A DNA stretch of 37,511 nt from Mycobacteriaceae bacterium (GCA_017882745.1 JADGOX010000291.1:1-37511); one strand, 5' to 3'. Shown: positions 19,950 through 31,666, counted from the stretch's first letter. The notes: generated by a model from the sequence alone, not told the origin. Numbers and translations are program-made.

Positions 19950-21749
19950 TCAGTGTGTGCGATCCTCGGAGTTCCCGAGATCCTTGCTGACCTCGAGCAC
20001 GGCGAACGACTCTCCGGGCATCGTGGTGGCTGTGTGGCCGACCTCGGGTTCGCCCCACGCCAGCATGACCCGCCCGGTGACGGGAACGATCACGGACTCT
20101 CCCGAGAGGTTACAGGCAAGATCAATACCATTGCGGTGCATTACAATCCATCGTTCGGCCTCGTCGTAGTCGATGCGCAGCCCGTCCAGCCACGGGTCGG
20201 TGAGCTCAATCCGCTCGCGGCGCAGGCCGAGGAGCTCCCGGTAGCACCGCAGCAGCCGCGCGTGCATCCCGTCGCCCACTTCGGACCAGTTCAGCTTCGA
20301 GCGGCGGAAGGTCTCCGGGTCCTGCGGGTCGGGGACGTCGGCGGCGTCCCAGCCGTGCTCGGCGAACTCAGCCTTGCGCCCATCGGCGGTGGCCTTCCCC
20401 AGCTCGGGCTCCGGGTGGGAGGTGAAGAACTGGAAGGGCGTTGAGGCGCCCCACTCCTCACCCATGAACAGCATCGGGGTGTAGGGCGAGCAGAGCGCCA
20501 GTGCGGCGCTGACGGCCAGCAGTCCGGGGGAGAGGTAGGCCGTAGGCCGATCGCCAACCGCGCGGTTGCCGATCTGGTCGTGATCGCAGGTGTAGGCCAG
20601 GAACTGGTGCCCCGGCGTCGTGCGGGTGTCGATGGGACGGCCGTGCACGCGGCCGCGGAAGCTGGACCAGGTGCCCGCGTGGAAGTAGGCACGCCGAAGG
20701 GTGGTGGCCAGGCATTCCATCGATCCGAAGTCGGAGTAGTACCCCTGGCGTTCACCGCTGATCGCGGAGTGCAGCGCATGGTGGATGTCGTCGTCCCACT
20801 GCGCGTCCAGTCCGTACCCGCCAGCCGCGCGCGGGGTGACGAGTTTGGGGTCGTTCAGGTCGCTCTCCGCGATGAGGGTCAGCGGCCGCCGCAGGTGGGT
20901 CGAGAGGCTCTCCGTCTCCACCGCCAGCTGTTCGAGCAGGTGCACAGCCGACTCGTCGACCAGTGCGTGCACGGCATCCAGGCGCAGTCCGTCGACGTGG
21001 AAATCGCGTAGCCAGCGCAGCGCGTTGTCCAGGATGTACCGGCGGACCGGCCCGGACTGGGCACCGGAGAGGTTGACGCCGCGTCCCCAGGCGTTGGCCC
21101 CCGCCTCGGCCATGTATGGGCCGAAGCGGTCCAGGTAGTTGCCGGAGGGGCCGAGGTGGTTGTAGACGACGTCGAGGAGCACCCCGAGCCCGCGGGTGTG
21201 GCAGGCGTCGACGAAGCGTTGCAGGCCGGCCGGGCCGCCGTAGGTCTCCTGCACGGCGTACCAGAGCACTCCGTCGTAGCCCCAGTTGCGGGTTCCGTTG
21301 AAGGCGTTGACGGGCATCACTTCCACGAGATCGACGCCGAGGTCGACGAGGTGGTCCAGTTTGTCGATGGCGGCCTCGAAGGTGCCTTCGGTGGTGAAGG
21401 TGCCGATGTGTAGCTCGTAGAGGCTGCTGCCGGCGAGCTGGCGGCCCGACCAGGCACTGTCGGTCCACGCGGTGGGGTCCACGCTGTGCAGCTGGGAGAG
21501 TCCATGCACCCCGTCGGGCTGACGGGGTGAGCGCGGGTCGGGGATCGGCGTCGGGTCGTCGTCGAGGAGGAACCCGTAGCGACTGTCCGGGCGGGCGGCC
21601 ACCGCGGCGCGCCACCAGCCGTCGTCAGTGCGGGTCATCGGGTGCACGGTCTCGTCGACCTGCACGCGCACGGTCTTCGGGTTCGGTGCCCACACGGCGA
21701 AAGTCTGTCCGGCAGAGGTCTCGATCACAGGACCGATTCTGTCGGGCAA
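19950..21749 (-). CDS. treZ: Malto-oligosyltrehalose trehalohydrolase
   Basis: GH13 motifs DGLRLDAVHALVDESAVHLLEQLA, LIAESDLNDPKLV, FLAYTCDHDQIGNRAVGDR; N-terminal CBM48-like. Start is TTG 21749 or GTG 21728. Confidence 0.93.
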   Translation of the reverse strand: MPDRIGPVIETSAGQTFAVWAPNPKTVRVQVDETVHPMTRTDDGWWRAAVAARPDSRYGFLLDDDPTPIPDPRSPRQPDGVHGLSQLHSVDPTAWTDSAWSGRQLAGSSLYELHIGTFTTEGTFEAAIDKLDHLVDLGVDLVEVMPVNAFNGTRNWGYDGVLWYAVQETYGGPAGLQRFVDACHTRGLGVLLDVVYNHLGPSGNYLDRFGPYMAEAGANAWGRGVNLSGAQSGPVRRYILDNALRWLRDFHVDGLRLDAVHALVDESAVHLLEQLAVETESLSTHLRRPLTLIAESDLNDPKLVTPRAAGGYGLDAQWDDDIHHALHSAISGERQGYYSDFGSMECLATTLRRAYFHAGTWSSFRGRVHGRPIDTRTTPGHQFLAYTCDHDQIGNRAVGDRPTAYLSPGLLAVSAALALCSPYTPMLFMGEEWGASTPFQFFTSHPEPELGKATADGRKAEFAEHGWDAADVPDPQDPETFRRSKLNWSEVGDGMHARLLRCYRELLGLRRERIELTDPWLDGLRIDYDEAERWIVMHRNGIDLACNLSGESVIVPVTGRVMLAWGEPEVGHTATTMPGESFAVLEVSKDLGNSEDRTH

Positions 21750-21773
21750 CGGCGGACGATGCCAGTTCAGCCG

Positions 21774-22508
21774 CTACAGCACCGAGACCTCTTCGGCCTC
21801 TCCGAAGCTCATCTGCATGTTGGCGACGGTGGAGGAGAACATTGCCCGTCTGGGTAGTCCGAGCGTGGCAAGCTCGCTTGCCCAAGGGTGGTCGCCGAGG
21901 GTGAGTTTTGCTCCACCCGGGCGGGTGCGTGTTCCCGATGCCGTCAGCTTCCACGGAACACGGCGGGTCACGCCGTCCATGCTGGTGTACGCGTCAAGCG
22001 AGGTGGACATGCCCCCGCCGGGCACAGGTATGCCTGGACTGACACCGAGATCGGCGACCAGTTGGCCGTCGATACGCAACGCCGCGCGGTGGCCCGCACT
22101 GTCGAGCTCGATGTCGGACATCACCTTCGGGAATCCCCAGATGGACCTGCCGGCCTCCAGCGTGAAGGCCTGGTCGACCGGAAGTCGATGAATGAACACA
22201 CCGGCATCGGAGCGAAGCAGGGCGCGCAGGTCGCCACCGCGTTTCGGTGAACCGGGGTGGCGGACCATGAATCCGACCCCGTACTCGTGGTACTGGCCGA
22301 GGTCACCGTCAAGGTAGTTCACGAACAACACCGAGCAGATGGCCTTGCCCGGGCGGTACTGCAGGACCCGAAGGCCGGAGTAGTCGATGATCGACTGGGC
22401 GACCTTCGCCGGCACCGAATACATTGCGACGGTTGAGTGTGCCTCGCGGATCTCGACCGGGATGGCCACTCGTTGGCCCTGGACGACGTAACCCTCTGAT
22501 GTGCTCAT
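21774..22508 (-). CDS. Acetoacetate decarboxylase (ADC) family protein
   Basis: MSTSEGYVVQGQRVAIPVEIREAHSTVAMYSVPAKVAQSIIDYSGLRVLQYRPGKAICSVLFVNY; RSIWGFPKVMSDIEL; ATG 22508 overlaps the SDR stop by 4 nt. Confidence 0.85.
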   Translation of the reverse strand: MSTSEGYVVQGQRVAIPVEIREAHSTVAMYSVPAKVAQSIIDYSGLRVLQYRPGKAICSVLFVNYLDGDLGQYHEYGVGFMVRHPGSPKRGGDLRALLRSDAGVFIHRLPVDQAFTLEAGRSIWGFPKVMSDIELDSAGHRAALRIDGQLVADLGVSPGIPVPGGGMSTSLDAYTSMDGVTRRVPWKLTASGTRTRPGGAKLTLGDHPWASELATLGLPRRAMFSSTVANMQMSFGEAEEVSVL

Positions 22509-23353
22509 GCCGTGTCCTCCACCACTCCGCGCAGACCGTCCTCGCCGTACAAGGGCTCGAGCATCGACCGGAAGTCCGGGCCCCTGCGTAGCATCTGTCC
22601 GCCGTCGACGTTGATGAGCTGCCCCGTGATCCAGGTCGACTCGGGCCCGAGCAGGAACCGCGCCAGGTTCGCGACGTCGTCCACCTCCCCGATACGCGGG
22701 ATCGGTGTGCACGACTCGTAGTCCTCCAGCACGGGGCCACCATCGGTGATCATCGCGACCAGGTCGGTTCGGGTCAGGCCCGGCCGGATGCCGTTGACCC
22801 GGACCTTGCTGGCGCCCAGCTCGTCCGCGGCCAGCTGCACCAGATGGTCGACTGCGGACTTGACCACTCCGTAAGCGCCGAACCAGCGGTGCGTGTTGCT
22901 GGCGGCGATGGAGGAGATGGCGACGAAGGAACCACCGCCAGCCCGGACGAGCGCTCGTGCAGAATGCTTCATGGTGAGCATGGTGCCGGTGACGTTCAGC
23001 TCCACGGTCCGCCGCCACGCATCGGTGTCGATCTGGGTGATGGGGCTGATCGTCTCGTTTCCGCCTGCGCAGGCGACGACTCCGTCCAGACGTCCCGTCC
23101 GCTCGGCGGCCGCAGCGACGGCCGCGATGACGTCGTCTTCGTTGGTGACGTCCGCGACCACGTACCGGATCGACCCGCCCGCGGATGTGTCGATTCCGTC
23201 GGCGGCGGTCTTGAGGCGCCCCTCGGTGCGGCCACAGATCGTGACGTGGGCGCCGGAGGCGACGAGCACCTCAGCGGTGCCGAGGCCGATACCGCTGCCG
23301 CCGCCGGTGATCAGGATGGCGGCACCAGCTAGGTCGCGCGTGTTGTCTGTCAT
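22505..23353 (-). CDS. Short-chain dehydrogenase/reductase
   Basis: ILITGGGSGIGLGTAEVL (cofactor site), ACAGGNETI, ISSIAASNTHRWFGAYGVVKSAV (Ser-Tyr-x3-Lys), TGQLINVDGGQML. Confidence 0.95.
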   Translation of the reverse strand: MTDNTRDLAGAAILITGGGSGIGLGTAEVLVASGAHVTICGRTEGRLKTAADGIDTSAGGSIRYVVADVTNEDDVIAAVAAAAERTGRLDGVVACAGGNETISPITQIDTDAWRRTVELNVTGTMLTMKHSARALVRAGGGSFVAISSIAASNTHRWFGAYGVVKSAVDHLVQLAADELGASKVRVNGIRPGLTRTDLVAMITDGGPVLEDYESCTPIPRIGEVDDVANLARFLLGPESTWITGQLINVDGGQMLRRGPDFRSMLEPLYGEDGLRGVVEDTA

Positions 23354-23355
23354 GT

Positions 23356-24384
23356 TCAGCCCGCCATTGTGGGTTCGAGGGAAGTCGGGGTCGGATCTGC
23401 AGGTTCGCTGGGCACAGAGGCAAGGGCCAGCCGCGCGACCTCGTCAAATGCGGCGACGTCGTCGCCCAGCAGGAAGCGGTCCACCTTGGCGCGGCGCCAG
23501 TACAGGTGGGCGTCGTGCTCCCAGGTGAAGCCGATGCCGCCGTGCACCTGAATCAGGGTCTCCGCCGCCTTCTCCAGCACACCGGCCGCGGAGGCCTTGG
23601 CTGCGGCCGCAGCGAGCGGCAGCTCGTCGAGGGACTCATCGGCGGTCCAGGCCGCCCACCAGACCAGCGATCGCAGCTGTTCCACGCCCACAAAGGCGTC
23701 GACCAGCGCGTGCTTGATCGCCTGGTAGGAGCCGATGGCCCGACCGAAGGCCTCCCGCTCCTTCGCGTAGACGACGCCCAACTCGACCGCGCGGGCCGCG
23801 GCGCCGAGGTCCTCGGCGGCGAGGATCACGCGGGCTACGCGTTCGGCGCGGTCCCAGCGGTCACCGATGTCGCGGGCGATCACCTGGGTCTCGCCCAGGG
23901 TGACCGTGCCCAGTCCGCGGGTGGGGTCGATCGGGTCACCGACCTCGACCGTGCCGGCACCGATCACCAGGTCGTCACCGCGACGAGCGAGGAACTGCTC
24001 GGCGGTGGCGGCGTCGAGGACGGGCGCGGAGCCGTCGAGCACCGCGTAGCCCACCGATCCGTCGGCCAGGGCCGTCAGCCGCTCGTTGTCGCCCTCGAGC
24101 AACACCGCGACCCGCGCGGCCGTGACGAAGGAAGGCCCGGCGAGCACGCGACCTGCCTGTTCGGCGACGACAGCGAGGTCGAGCACGGTTTGCCCGGCGC
24201 CACCGGCCGACTCCGGCACGGTGATGCCGTAGAAGCCGATGTCCGCGATGGCCTTGCGTCCGGGGACGGCAGGCGTTCCCTCGTCCAGGCTGCGGCGCGC
24301 ATCGGATGGTGAGACCTGCTCGGAGAAGAAGTCGCGGGCGGCCGCCGCGAACTCGCGCTGGTCGTCATCGAGGTCGAAGTTCAC
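23356..24384 (-). CDS. Acyl-CoA dehydrogenase, smaller paralogue
   Basis: MNFDLDDDQREFAAAARDFF; AKEREAFGRAIGSYQAIKHALVD; LIQVHGGIGFTWEHDAHLYWRRAK. Confidence 0.93.
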   Translation of the reverse strand: MNFDLDDDQREFAAAARDFFSEQVSPSDARRSLDEGTPAVPGRKAIADIGFYGITVPESAGGAGQTVLDLAVVAEQAGRVLAGPSFVTAARVAVLLEGDNERLTALADGSVGYAVLDGSAPVLDAATAEQFLARRGDDLVIGAGTVEVGDPIDPTRGLGTVTLGETQVIARDIGDRWDRAERVARVILAAEDLGAAARAVELGVVYAKEREAFGRAIGSYQAIKHALVDAFVGVEQLRSLVWWAAWTADESLDELPLAAAAAKASAAGVLEKAAETLIQVHGGIGFTWEHDAHLYWRRAKVDRFLLGDDVAAFDEVARLALASVPSEPADPTPTSLEPTMAG

Positions 24385-25604
24385 TGCTGTCCTCCGGTGG
24401 TGGAGGGGCGCACGGGCGCTCCCTTGTCTGATCGTGGCTCGGTCGGCAGGCCGAGGACCCGCTCACCCAATACGTTCCGCAAGATCTGGTCGGTGCCGCC
24501 GGCGATGGCCATCCCGGGGAGCACGGCCTGCATGTGCTGCCAGGTCCCTTCGCCGTCCAAGGTCTTGGCGTAGACGGCCTCATCTCCGATGAGGCGCACC
24601 GCGAGGTCGGCCATCGCACGAGCAGCCACGGTGCCGGCCAGCTTGCCGGCGCTGGCCTCCGGCCCCGGGGCCTCGCCGCGGCTGATGGCCGACAAGAGCC
24701 GGTAGCCGGTGTAGCGGATGCCGAGGGAGGCGACGTAGGCGCGGCCGAGGTCCTGGCGAGCCAGGGCCTGGCGGTCGGCGGACAGCGCGGAAATCCGCTG
24801 TGCGGTGTGGGCGATGACGGAGTCGACGCCCAGGCCGATGTCCGTGCCGCCTCCGCCGAGGGAGACCCGCTCACTCATGAGCGTGGTCAGGGCAACCCGC
24901 CAGCCGTTGTCCACGTCCCCGAGCCGCTCGCCGTCCGCGATGACGACATCGTCGAAGAAGACTTCGTTGAAGTCGGCGCCGCCGTTCATCTGCCGCAGCG
25001 GCCGCACGGTGACGCCAGGTGCGTGCATGTCCACCACGAACATGGTGAGGCCCTTGTGCTTGGCGACATCAGGGTTGGTGCGGGTCAGCAAGATGCCGTA
25101 GTCGGCGATGTGCGCGCCGGTGGTCCACACCTTCTGCCCGGTGATGTGCCAGTTGCCGTCCTCGTCGCGTACTGCCTTGGTACGCAAAGCGGCCAGGTCA
25201 CTGCCGGAGCCAGGCTCGCTGAACAGCTGGCACCAGATGTCGTCGCAGCGGAGCAGTCGAGTGAGGTACCGCTGTTTCTGATCTTCACTTCCGTGGGCGA
25301 TCACTGTGGGTCCGCACATGCCGATTCCGATGAGGTTGAGCAGGGCCGGCACGGCTGCCCGAGCCATCTCCTGGTCGACGATCGCCTGCTGCATCGGTGT
25401 GCCGCCCTGGCCGCCGAACTCGACCGGCCAGGTGACGCCTACGAGCCCGCCTTCGTAGAGGCAGGCTTGGGAAGCCTTCGCTGCGGGGACGTTGTCACGT
25501 CCGTTGCCGGCGCGGCGATCACCCAGTTGGTCGCGATGTTCAGTGATGTAGCCGCGCACGCTGGCGCGCCACGCCGCCTCGTCCGGTGTGTCGTCGAAGT
25601 CCAT
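24381..25604 (-). CDS. Acyl-CoA dehydrogenase, larger paralogue
   Basis: WQLFSEPGSGSDLAALRTKAVRDEDGNWHITGQKVWTTGAHIADYGILLTRT; GGTDQILRNVLGERVLGLP; ATG 25604 with GAGGAG upstream. Confidence 0.94.
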   Translation of the reverse strand: MDFDDTPDEAAWRASVRGYITEHRDQLGDRRAGNGRDNVPAAKASQACLYEGGLVGVTWPVEFGGQGGTPMQQAIVDQEMARAAVPALLNLIGIGMCGPTVIAHGSEDQKQRYLTRLLRCDDIWCQLFSEPGSGSDLAALRTKAVRDEDGNWHITGQKVWTTGAHIADYGILLTRTNPDVAKHKGLTMFVVDMHAPGVTVRPLRQMNGGADFNEVFFDDVVIADGERLGDVDNGWRVALTTLMSERVSLGGGGTDIGLGVDSVIAHTAQRISALSADRQALARQDLGRAYVASLGIRYTGYRLLSAISRGEAPGPEASAGKLAGTVAARAMADLAVRLIGDEAVYAKTLDGEGTWQHMQAVLPGMAIAGGTDQILRNVLGERVLGLPTEPRSDKGAPVRPSTTGGQQ

Positions 25605-25662
25605 TCGAATCTCCTCGGGAGGTGCGGTGTTGCATGCGTCACTCGGCAACCTACCCGACCAC

Positions 25663-25676
25663 TGGAACACGTTGCA
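25663..25676. promoter_or_regulatory. Candidate KstR-type (TetR) operator TGGAACACGTTGCA
   Basis: Exact fit to TnnAACnnGTTnnA, located in the divergent intergenic region between the acyl-CoA dehydrogenase operon and the P450. Confidence 0.6.
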
Positions 25677-25722
25677 GGCATGGTGTGCCGCCGTCGCGAT
25701 GCTGGTGTCTGTGTGGCCGGGT

Positions 25723-25744
25723 GGGCAACCGTTGACGGTTGCCC
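25723..25744. repeat. Perfect 22-bp inverted repeat GGGCAACCGT-TG-ACGGTTGCCC
   Basis: 10-bp perfect arms with 2-nt centre, about 80 bp upstream of the P450 start. Confidence 0.85.
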
Positions 25745-25822
25745 CCGGCCCTCGTAGCGTGCGGAACTGCCGACACGCGCTGGGTCGGGGCTTGTGCCGC
25801 TGCCGACGAAGGGACGCGTCCG

Positions 25823-27091
25823 ATGACTTCGACGTGGTCAACGCTTGACGATATCGACTTGTCGGACAGGGAGTTCTGGGCCAGGCCACCCGCGGAACGT
25901 GACGCTGCTTTTGGGTTGCTGCGCCGTGCTGCGGCGTTTCCGTTCTACGCCGAACCGGTGGTGCCCTTCATTCCGGAAGGTCCCGGCTACTACGCGGTGA
26001 CCAGACATGCCGACGTCGAGGCGATCAGCAGCCAGCCGACGGTGTTCTGCTCGGGGCCCGGTGCCGTCTCCATCGCGGACATGCCGCCTGAGCTCAACGA
26101 GTTCTACGGCTCGGTGATCAGCATGGACGACCCTCGCCACGCCAAGATCCGGCGCATTGTGGCCCGTGCGTTCACCCCCCGGATGCTGGAGAAGGTGATG
26201 GACAGCGTCGAGGTGCTCGCTGTCGATCTCGTGGAGAGGGCCCGTCAGCTCGCCGAGCAGGGCGACGGAACGTTCGACCTTGTCGAGCAGATTTCGGCGC
26301 CCCTGCCGCTGCGGGTCATCTGCGACATGATGGGTGTGCCGCCAGAGGACCACGAGCTGGTGCTGCACAACACCAACATCGTGCTCTCCGGCGGGGACCC
26401 CGAGTACATCGCTGACGAGAACGAGATGGTGCGCATCTCCTTGGAGGCGGGGGCGGCACTCGCCGGGCTGATGACGCGGATGTCCGAGGACCGGGTGCGG
26501 CGGCCCACCGAGGACCTGACCTCAGCGCTGGTCCACGCGGAGGTTGACGGCGAGAGGTTGACCCACCAGGAGATCGCATCGTTCTTCATCCTGCTGTGTG
26601 TTGCAGGCAACGACACGACCCGCACGGCGATCAGCCACGGCGTGCTTGCGCTGAGCCAGTTCCCGCAACAGCGCGAGCGCTGGATGGCGGACGAGGCGCT
26701 CACCAAGACCGCGGTGGAGGAGATTGTCCGGTGGTCCACCCCGGTGACCTGGATGCGGCGCACGGCCACACGCGATGTCGAGCTCGCCGGCCAGCAGTTT
26801 CGCGAGGGCGACAAGTTCTTGCTCTTCTACAACTCCGCCAACCGCGACGAGGACGTCTTTGCCGACCCGTTCGTCTTCGACCTCGGACGCAGCCCCAACC
26901 CGCACCTCGGATTCGGCGGCCCCGGCCCGCACTTCTGTCTCGGCGCGAACCTTGCCCGCAGAGAGATCGCGGTGGTCTTCCGCACGCTCTTCGCGTTGAT
27001 GCCCGAGCTCGAGGTGGTCGGCGAGCCGGCACGGCTGCGTTCCTCGTTCATCAACGGCATCAAGAGCTTGCCCGTGATGGTGCGCGGCTAG
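25823..27091 (+). CDS. Cytochrome P450, CYP124/125/142-like
   Basis: LLCVAGNDTTRTAI (I helix), EEIVRW (ExxR), GFGGPGPHFCLGANLARREI (heme Cys); ATG 25823. Confidence 0.93.
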   Translation: MTSTWSTLDDIDLSDREFWARPPAERDAAFGLLRRAAAFPFYAEPVVPFIPEGPGYYAVTRHADVEAISSQPTVFCSGPGAVSIADMPPELNEFYGSVISMDDPRHAKIRRIVARAFTPRMLEKVMDSVEVLAVDLVERARQLAEQGDGTFDLVEQISAPLPLRVICDMMGVPPEDHELVLHNTNIVLSGGDPEYIADENEMVRISLEAGAALAGLMTRMSEDRVRRPTEDLTSALVHAEVDGERLTHQEIASFFILLCVAGNDTTRTAISHGVLALSQFPQQRERWMADEALTKTAVEEIVRWSTPVTWMRRTATRDVELAGQQFREGDKFLLFYNSANRDEDVFADPFVFDLGRSPNPHLGFGGPGPHFCLGANLARREIAVVFRTLFALMPELEVVGEPARLRSSFINGIKSLPVMVRG

Positions 27092-27110
27092 CGTGATGCA
27101 CCAGTAGCGG

Positions 27111-29459
27111 TCAGCCCAGCGCCAGGAGGGCGACGGGCAGCTGGTCCAGCACAGATCCGACCAGGACGGAACCCGAGAACGTGGTGCCGGTGAGCCGGTC
27201 GGTCCAGCGCCCAGCGGGCAACGGCACCGCCGTCGATCCCCAGTCCTGCAGTCCCACCGGCAGTCGAGTCGCCAGGGCGATCACGTCCGCTTCCCCATCC
27301 GCAGGGCCGCGGGTGAAGCCGACGAGGTGGTTCGCCGCGTCGCCCTCGGCCAGGACCGGTGCGTACGTGCCGCCGACAAATGAGCCGGGACGTTCGCGAC
27401 GCAGCTGCAACGTGCGGGTGACCACCAGCAACTTCGCGGCGCCGCTCGCATCCACCGCCGGCACCGATTCCAGTGTGCCGAACAGCTCGGCTCGGTGCTG
27501 GTAGTCGATCTCGCGGCGGTTGTCCGGGTCCACCAGCGAGTCCTCCCACAGCTCGGTGCCCTGGTAGACGTCGGGTACGCCCGGGCCTGCGAGCTGTAGC
27601 AGCTTCTGTCCCAAGGAGTTCGACCAGCCGTGTGGCGCCAGCTCGGCCACCAGCTCAGTGATGGAGGCTGCGGCCGGCCCGTCCAGCACCGCGTTCAGCC
27701 ACACGTGCAGTGCATCCTCGAACTCGGTGTTCACGTCGTTCCACTCGGTACGGGTACCGGCTTCGCGCACCGCCTTCTCTGCGTAGGCGTGCATGCGCTC
27801 GCGAAGCTCGGGTACCTGGGCGGCGGTTCGGCCATCGGCGGGCCACACCCCGAACATGTTCTGCCACAACAGTGATCCCATGGCACCGTCGGGGGATGGG
27901 GCCGTCGACTCCCATTGCTGCAACGACTCGGCCCAGCGCCGAGGCACCTCGGAAAGCACCGCAATACGGGCGCGTACGTCCTCGCCACGTTTGGTGTCGT
28001 GCGTGCTCAGTGTGGTCATGGCTGCGGGCCACAGCCGGGCACGCTCAGCCGCAGCCAGATGCAGCTCCGCGGGGCTCACTCCAAAGCGGCCGGGATCGCC
28101 GCCCACTTCCTGCAGGCTGATCAGGCGGGTCGTGCGGTAGAACAGGCAGTCCTCCACACCCTTGGCGGTCACTGCTCCGCACAGCTGCTCGAAGCGCGTC
28201 GCGGCCTCGCCACCGGCGATCAACCCGGCGGCAAGGTGTTCCAGCGCGGGAGCCAGCTCCGGATGTTCGGTCGTCACCTTGGCCACCACCCCGGGCAGCA
28301 TCCCGGCGAGGCTCGGATAGTCCGCGCGATACACCGGAACAGTCGCCACCAGCTCCACCACGGCGTCCACCAACTCCGTGTGCGCGATGGGGCCCGTGGG
28401 CATCGCCCGCACGCAGCGTTCCAGCTCCGGGCGGAGTCCGCTGCGGGCGACGGAGCGCTTGAGTTCGTGCTTGTCGAACGCAAGACCGACTGCGTCGCCG
28501 GGCGATCCGGTACGCGCCTCAGTGAGCTCGCTCAACGGAGCTGCACCTGAGGGGTCGATGAACACCCCGCCGATCTCGCGCAACGCGTCATACCCGGTGG
28601 TGCCGGCCACAGGCAGGTCGGCGTCCAGAGCCTCGTCGGTGGCGAGGATCTTCTCGATCACCAACCACCGGTCGCCGATCAGCGTGCGCAACCGGGAGAG
28701 GTACCCGGCCGGGTCGGCGAGCCCGTCGGGGTGGTCCACCCGGATGCCGTCGACGAGGTCCTCGGCCGCCCAGCGGGACACCTCGGTGTGGGTGGCGTCG
28801 AACACCGCGGGCTCTTCCTGGCGGAGCGCAGCCAGGCCGTTGATGTGGAAGAACCTGCGATACCCGACGAGCCCTGCGCGCCAGGACACCAGCTGGTAGG
28901 TCTGCCGGTCGTGTACCTCCTGCGGGGTGCCGCCGAGCGTGCCGGGGGCGACGGGGAAGCGGTGCGCGTGGAAGCCGAGCTGCTCACCGTGTATCTCCAG
29001 CGCGGCCACGTCCTCCTCCGAGCCCAGCACGGGCAGCGCGATGCGTCCACCGCATCCGTTGTCCGCGCCCCAGTCCACGTCGAAGAAGCCGGCGTAGCGG
29101 GACTGCCGCCCCAGCCGCAGCACGTCCCACCACCAGGCGTTCTCCGCGGGGTTCTCCACGCCCACGTGGTTTGGCACGATGTCCACCACCAGCCCCAGAC
29201 CGCGCTCCCGCGCAGCCGCCGCGAGCTCGGCGAGGCCCTCGGGGCCGCCGAGAGCCGCAGACACCGTGGTGGGGTCCACCACGTCGTAGCCGTGCATGGA
29301 GCCCTCGGTCGCCTGCAGGATCGGTGACAGGTAGAGGTGGCTCACCCCGAGACGGTCGAGTTGGTCAACGATCCCGACCGCGTCGGTGAAGGTGAACGCG
29401 TCCCGTCCGTCCCCGGGTCCGTGCAGCTGGAGGCGGTAGGTGGATAGCACGCACGTCAT
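27111..29459 (-). CDS. treY: Malto-oligosyltrehalose synthase
   Basis: STYRLQLHGPGDGRDAFTFTDA...LGVSHLYLSPILQATEGSMHGYDVVDPTTVSAALGG; DGIRVDHPDGLADP; LSTHDTKRGEDVRARI. Confidence 0.96.
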   Translation of the reverse strand: MTCVLSTYRLQLHGPGDGRDAFTFTDAVGIVDQLDRLGVSHLYLSPILQATEGSMHGYDVVDPTTVSAALGGPEGLAELAAAARERGLGLVVDIVPNHVGVENPAENAWWWDVLRLGRQSRYAGFFDVDWGADNGCGGRIALPVLGSEEDVAALEIHGEQLGFHAHRFPVAPGTLGGTPQEVHDRQTYQLVSWRAGLVGYRRFFHINGLAALRQEEPAVFDATHTEVSRWAAEDLVDGIRVDHPDGLADPAGYLSRLRTLIGDRWLVIEKILATDEALDADLPVAGTTGYDALREIGGVFIDPSGAAPLSELTEARTGSPGDAVGLAFDKHELKRSVARSGLRPELERCVRAMPTGPIAHTELVDAVVELVATVPVYRADYPSLAGMLPGVVAKVTTEHPELAPALEHLAAGLIAGGEAATRFEQLCGAVTAKGVEDCLFYRTTRLISLQEVGGDPGRFGVSPAELHLAAAERARLWPAAMTTLSTHDTKRGEDVRARIAVLSEVPRRWAESLQQWESTAPSPDGAMGSLLWQNMFGVWPADGRTAAQVPELRERMHAYAEKAVREAGTRTEWNDVNTEFEDALHVWLNAVLDGPAAASITELVAELAPHGWSNSLGQKLLQLAGPGVPDVYQGTELWEDSLVDPDNRREIDYQHRAELFGTLESVPAVDASGAAKLLVVTRTLQLRRERPGSFVGGTYAPVLAEGDAANHLVGFTRGPADGEADVIALATRLPVGLQDWGSTAVPLPAGRWTDRLTGTTFSGSVLVGSVLDQLPVALLALG

Positions 29460-29470
29460 GCGGTTCCCTC

Positions 29471-31612
<2,142 letters not shown>

Positions 31613-31666
31613 GAGGACACAGAGTAGTGAGGACCGACGGGTAGCACCCGCTGGCGTGAGCACTCT

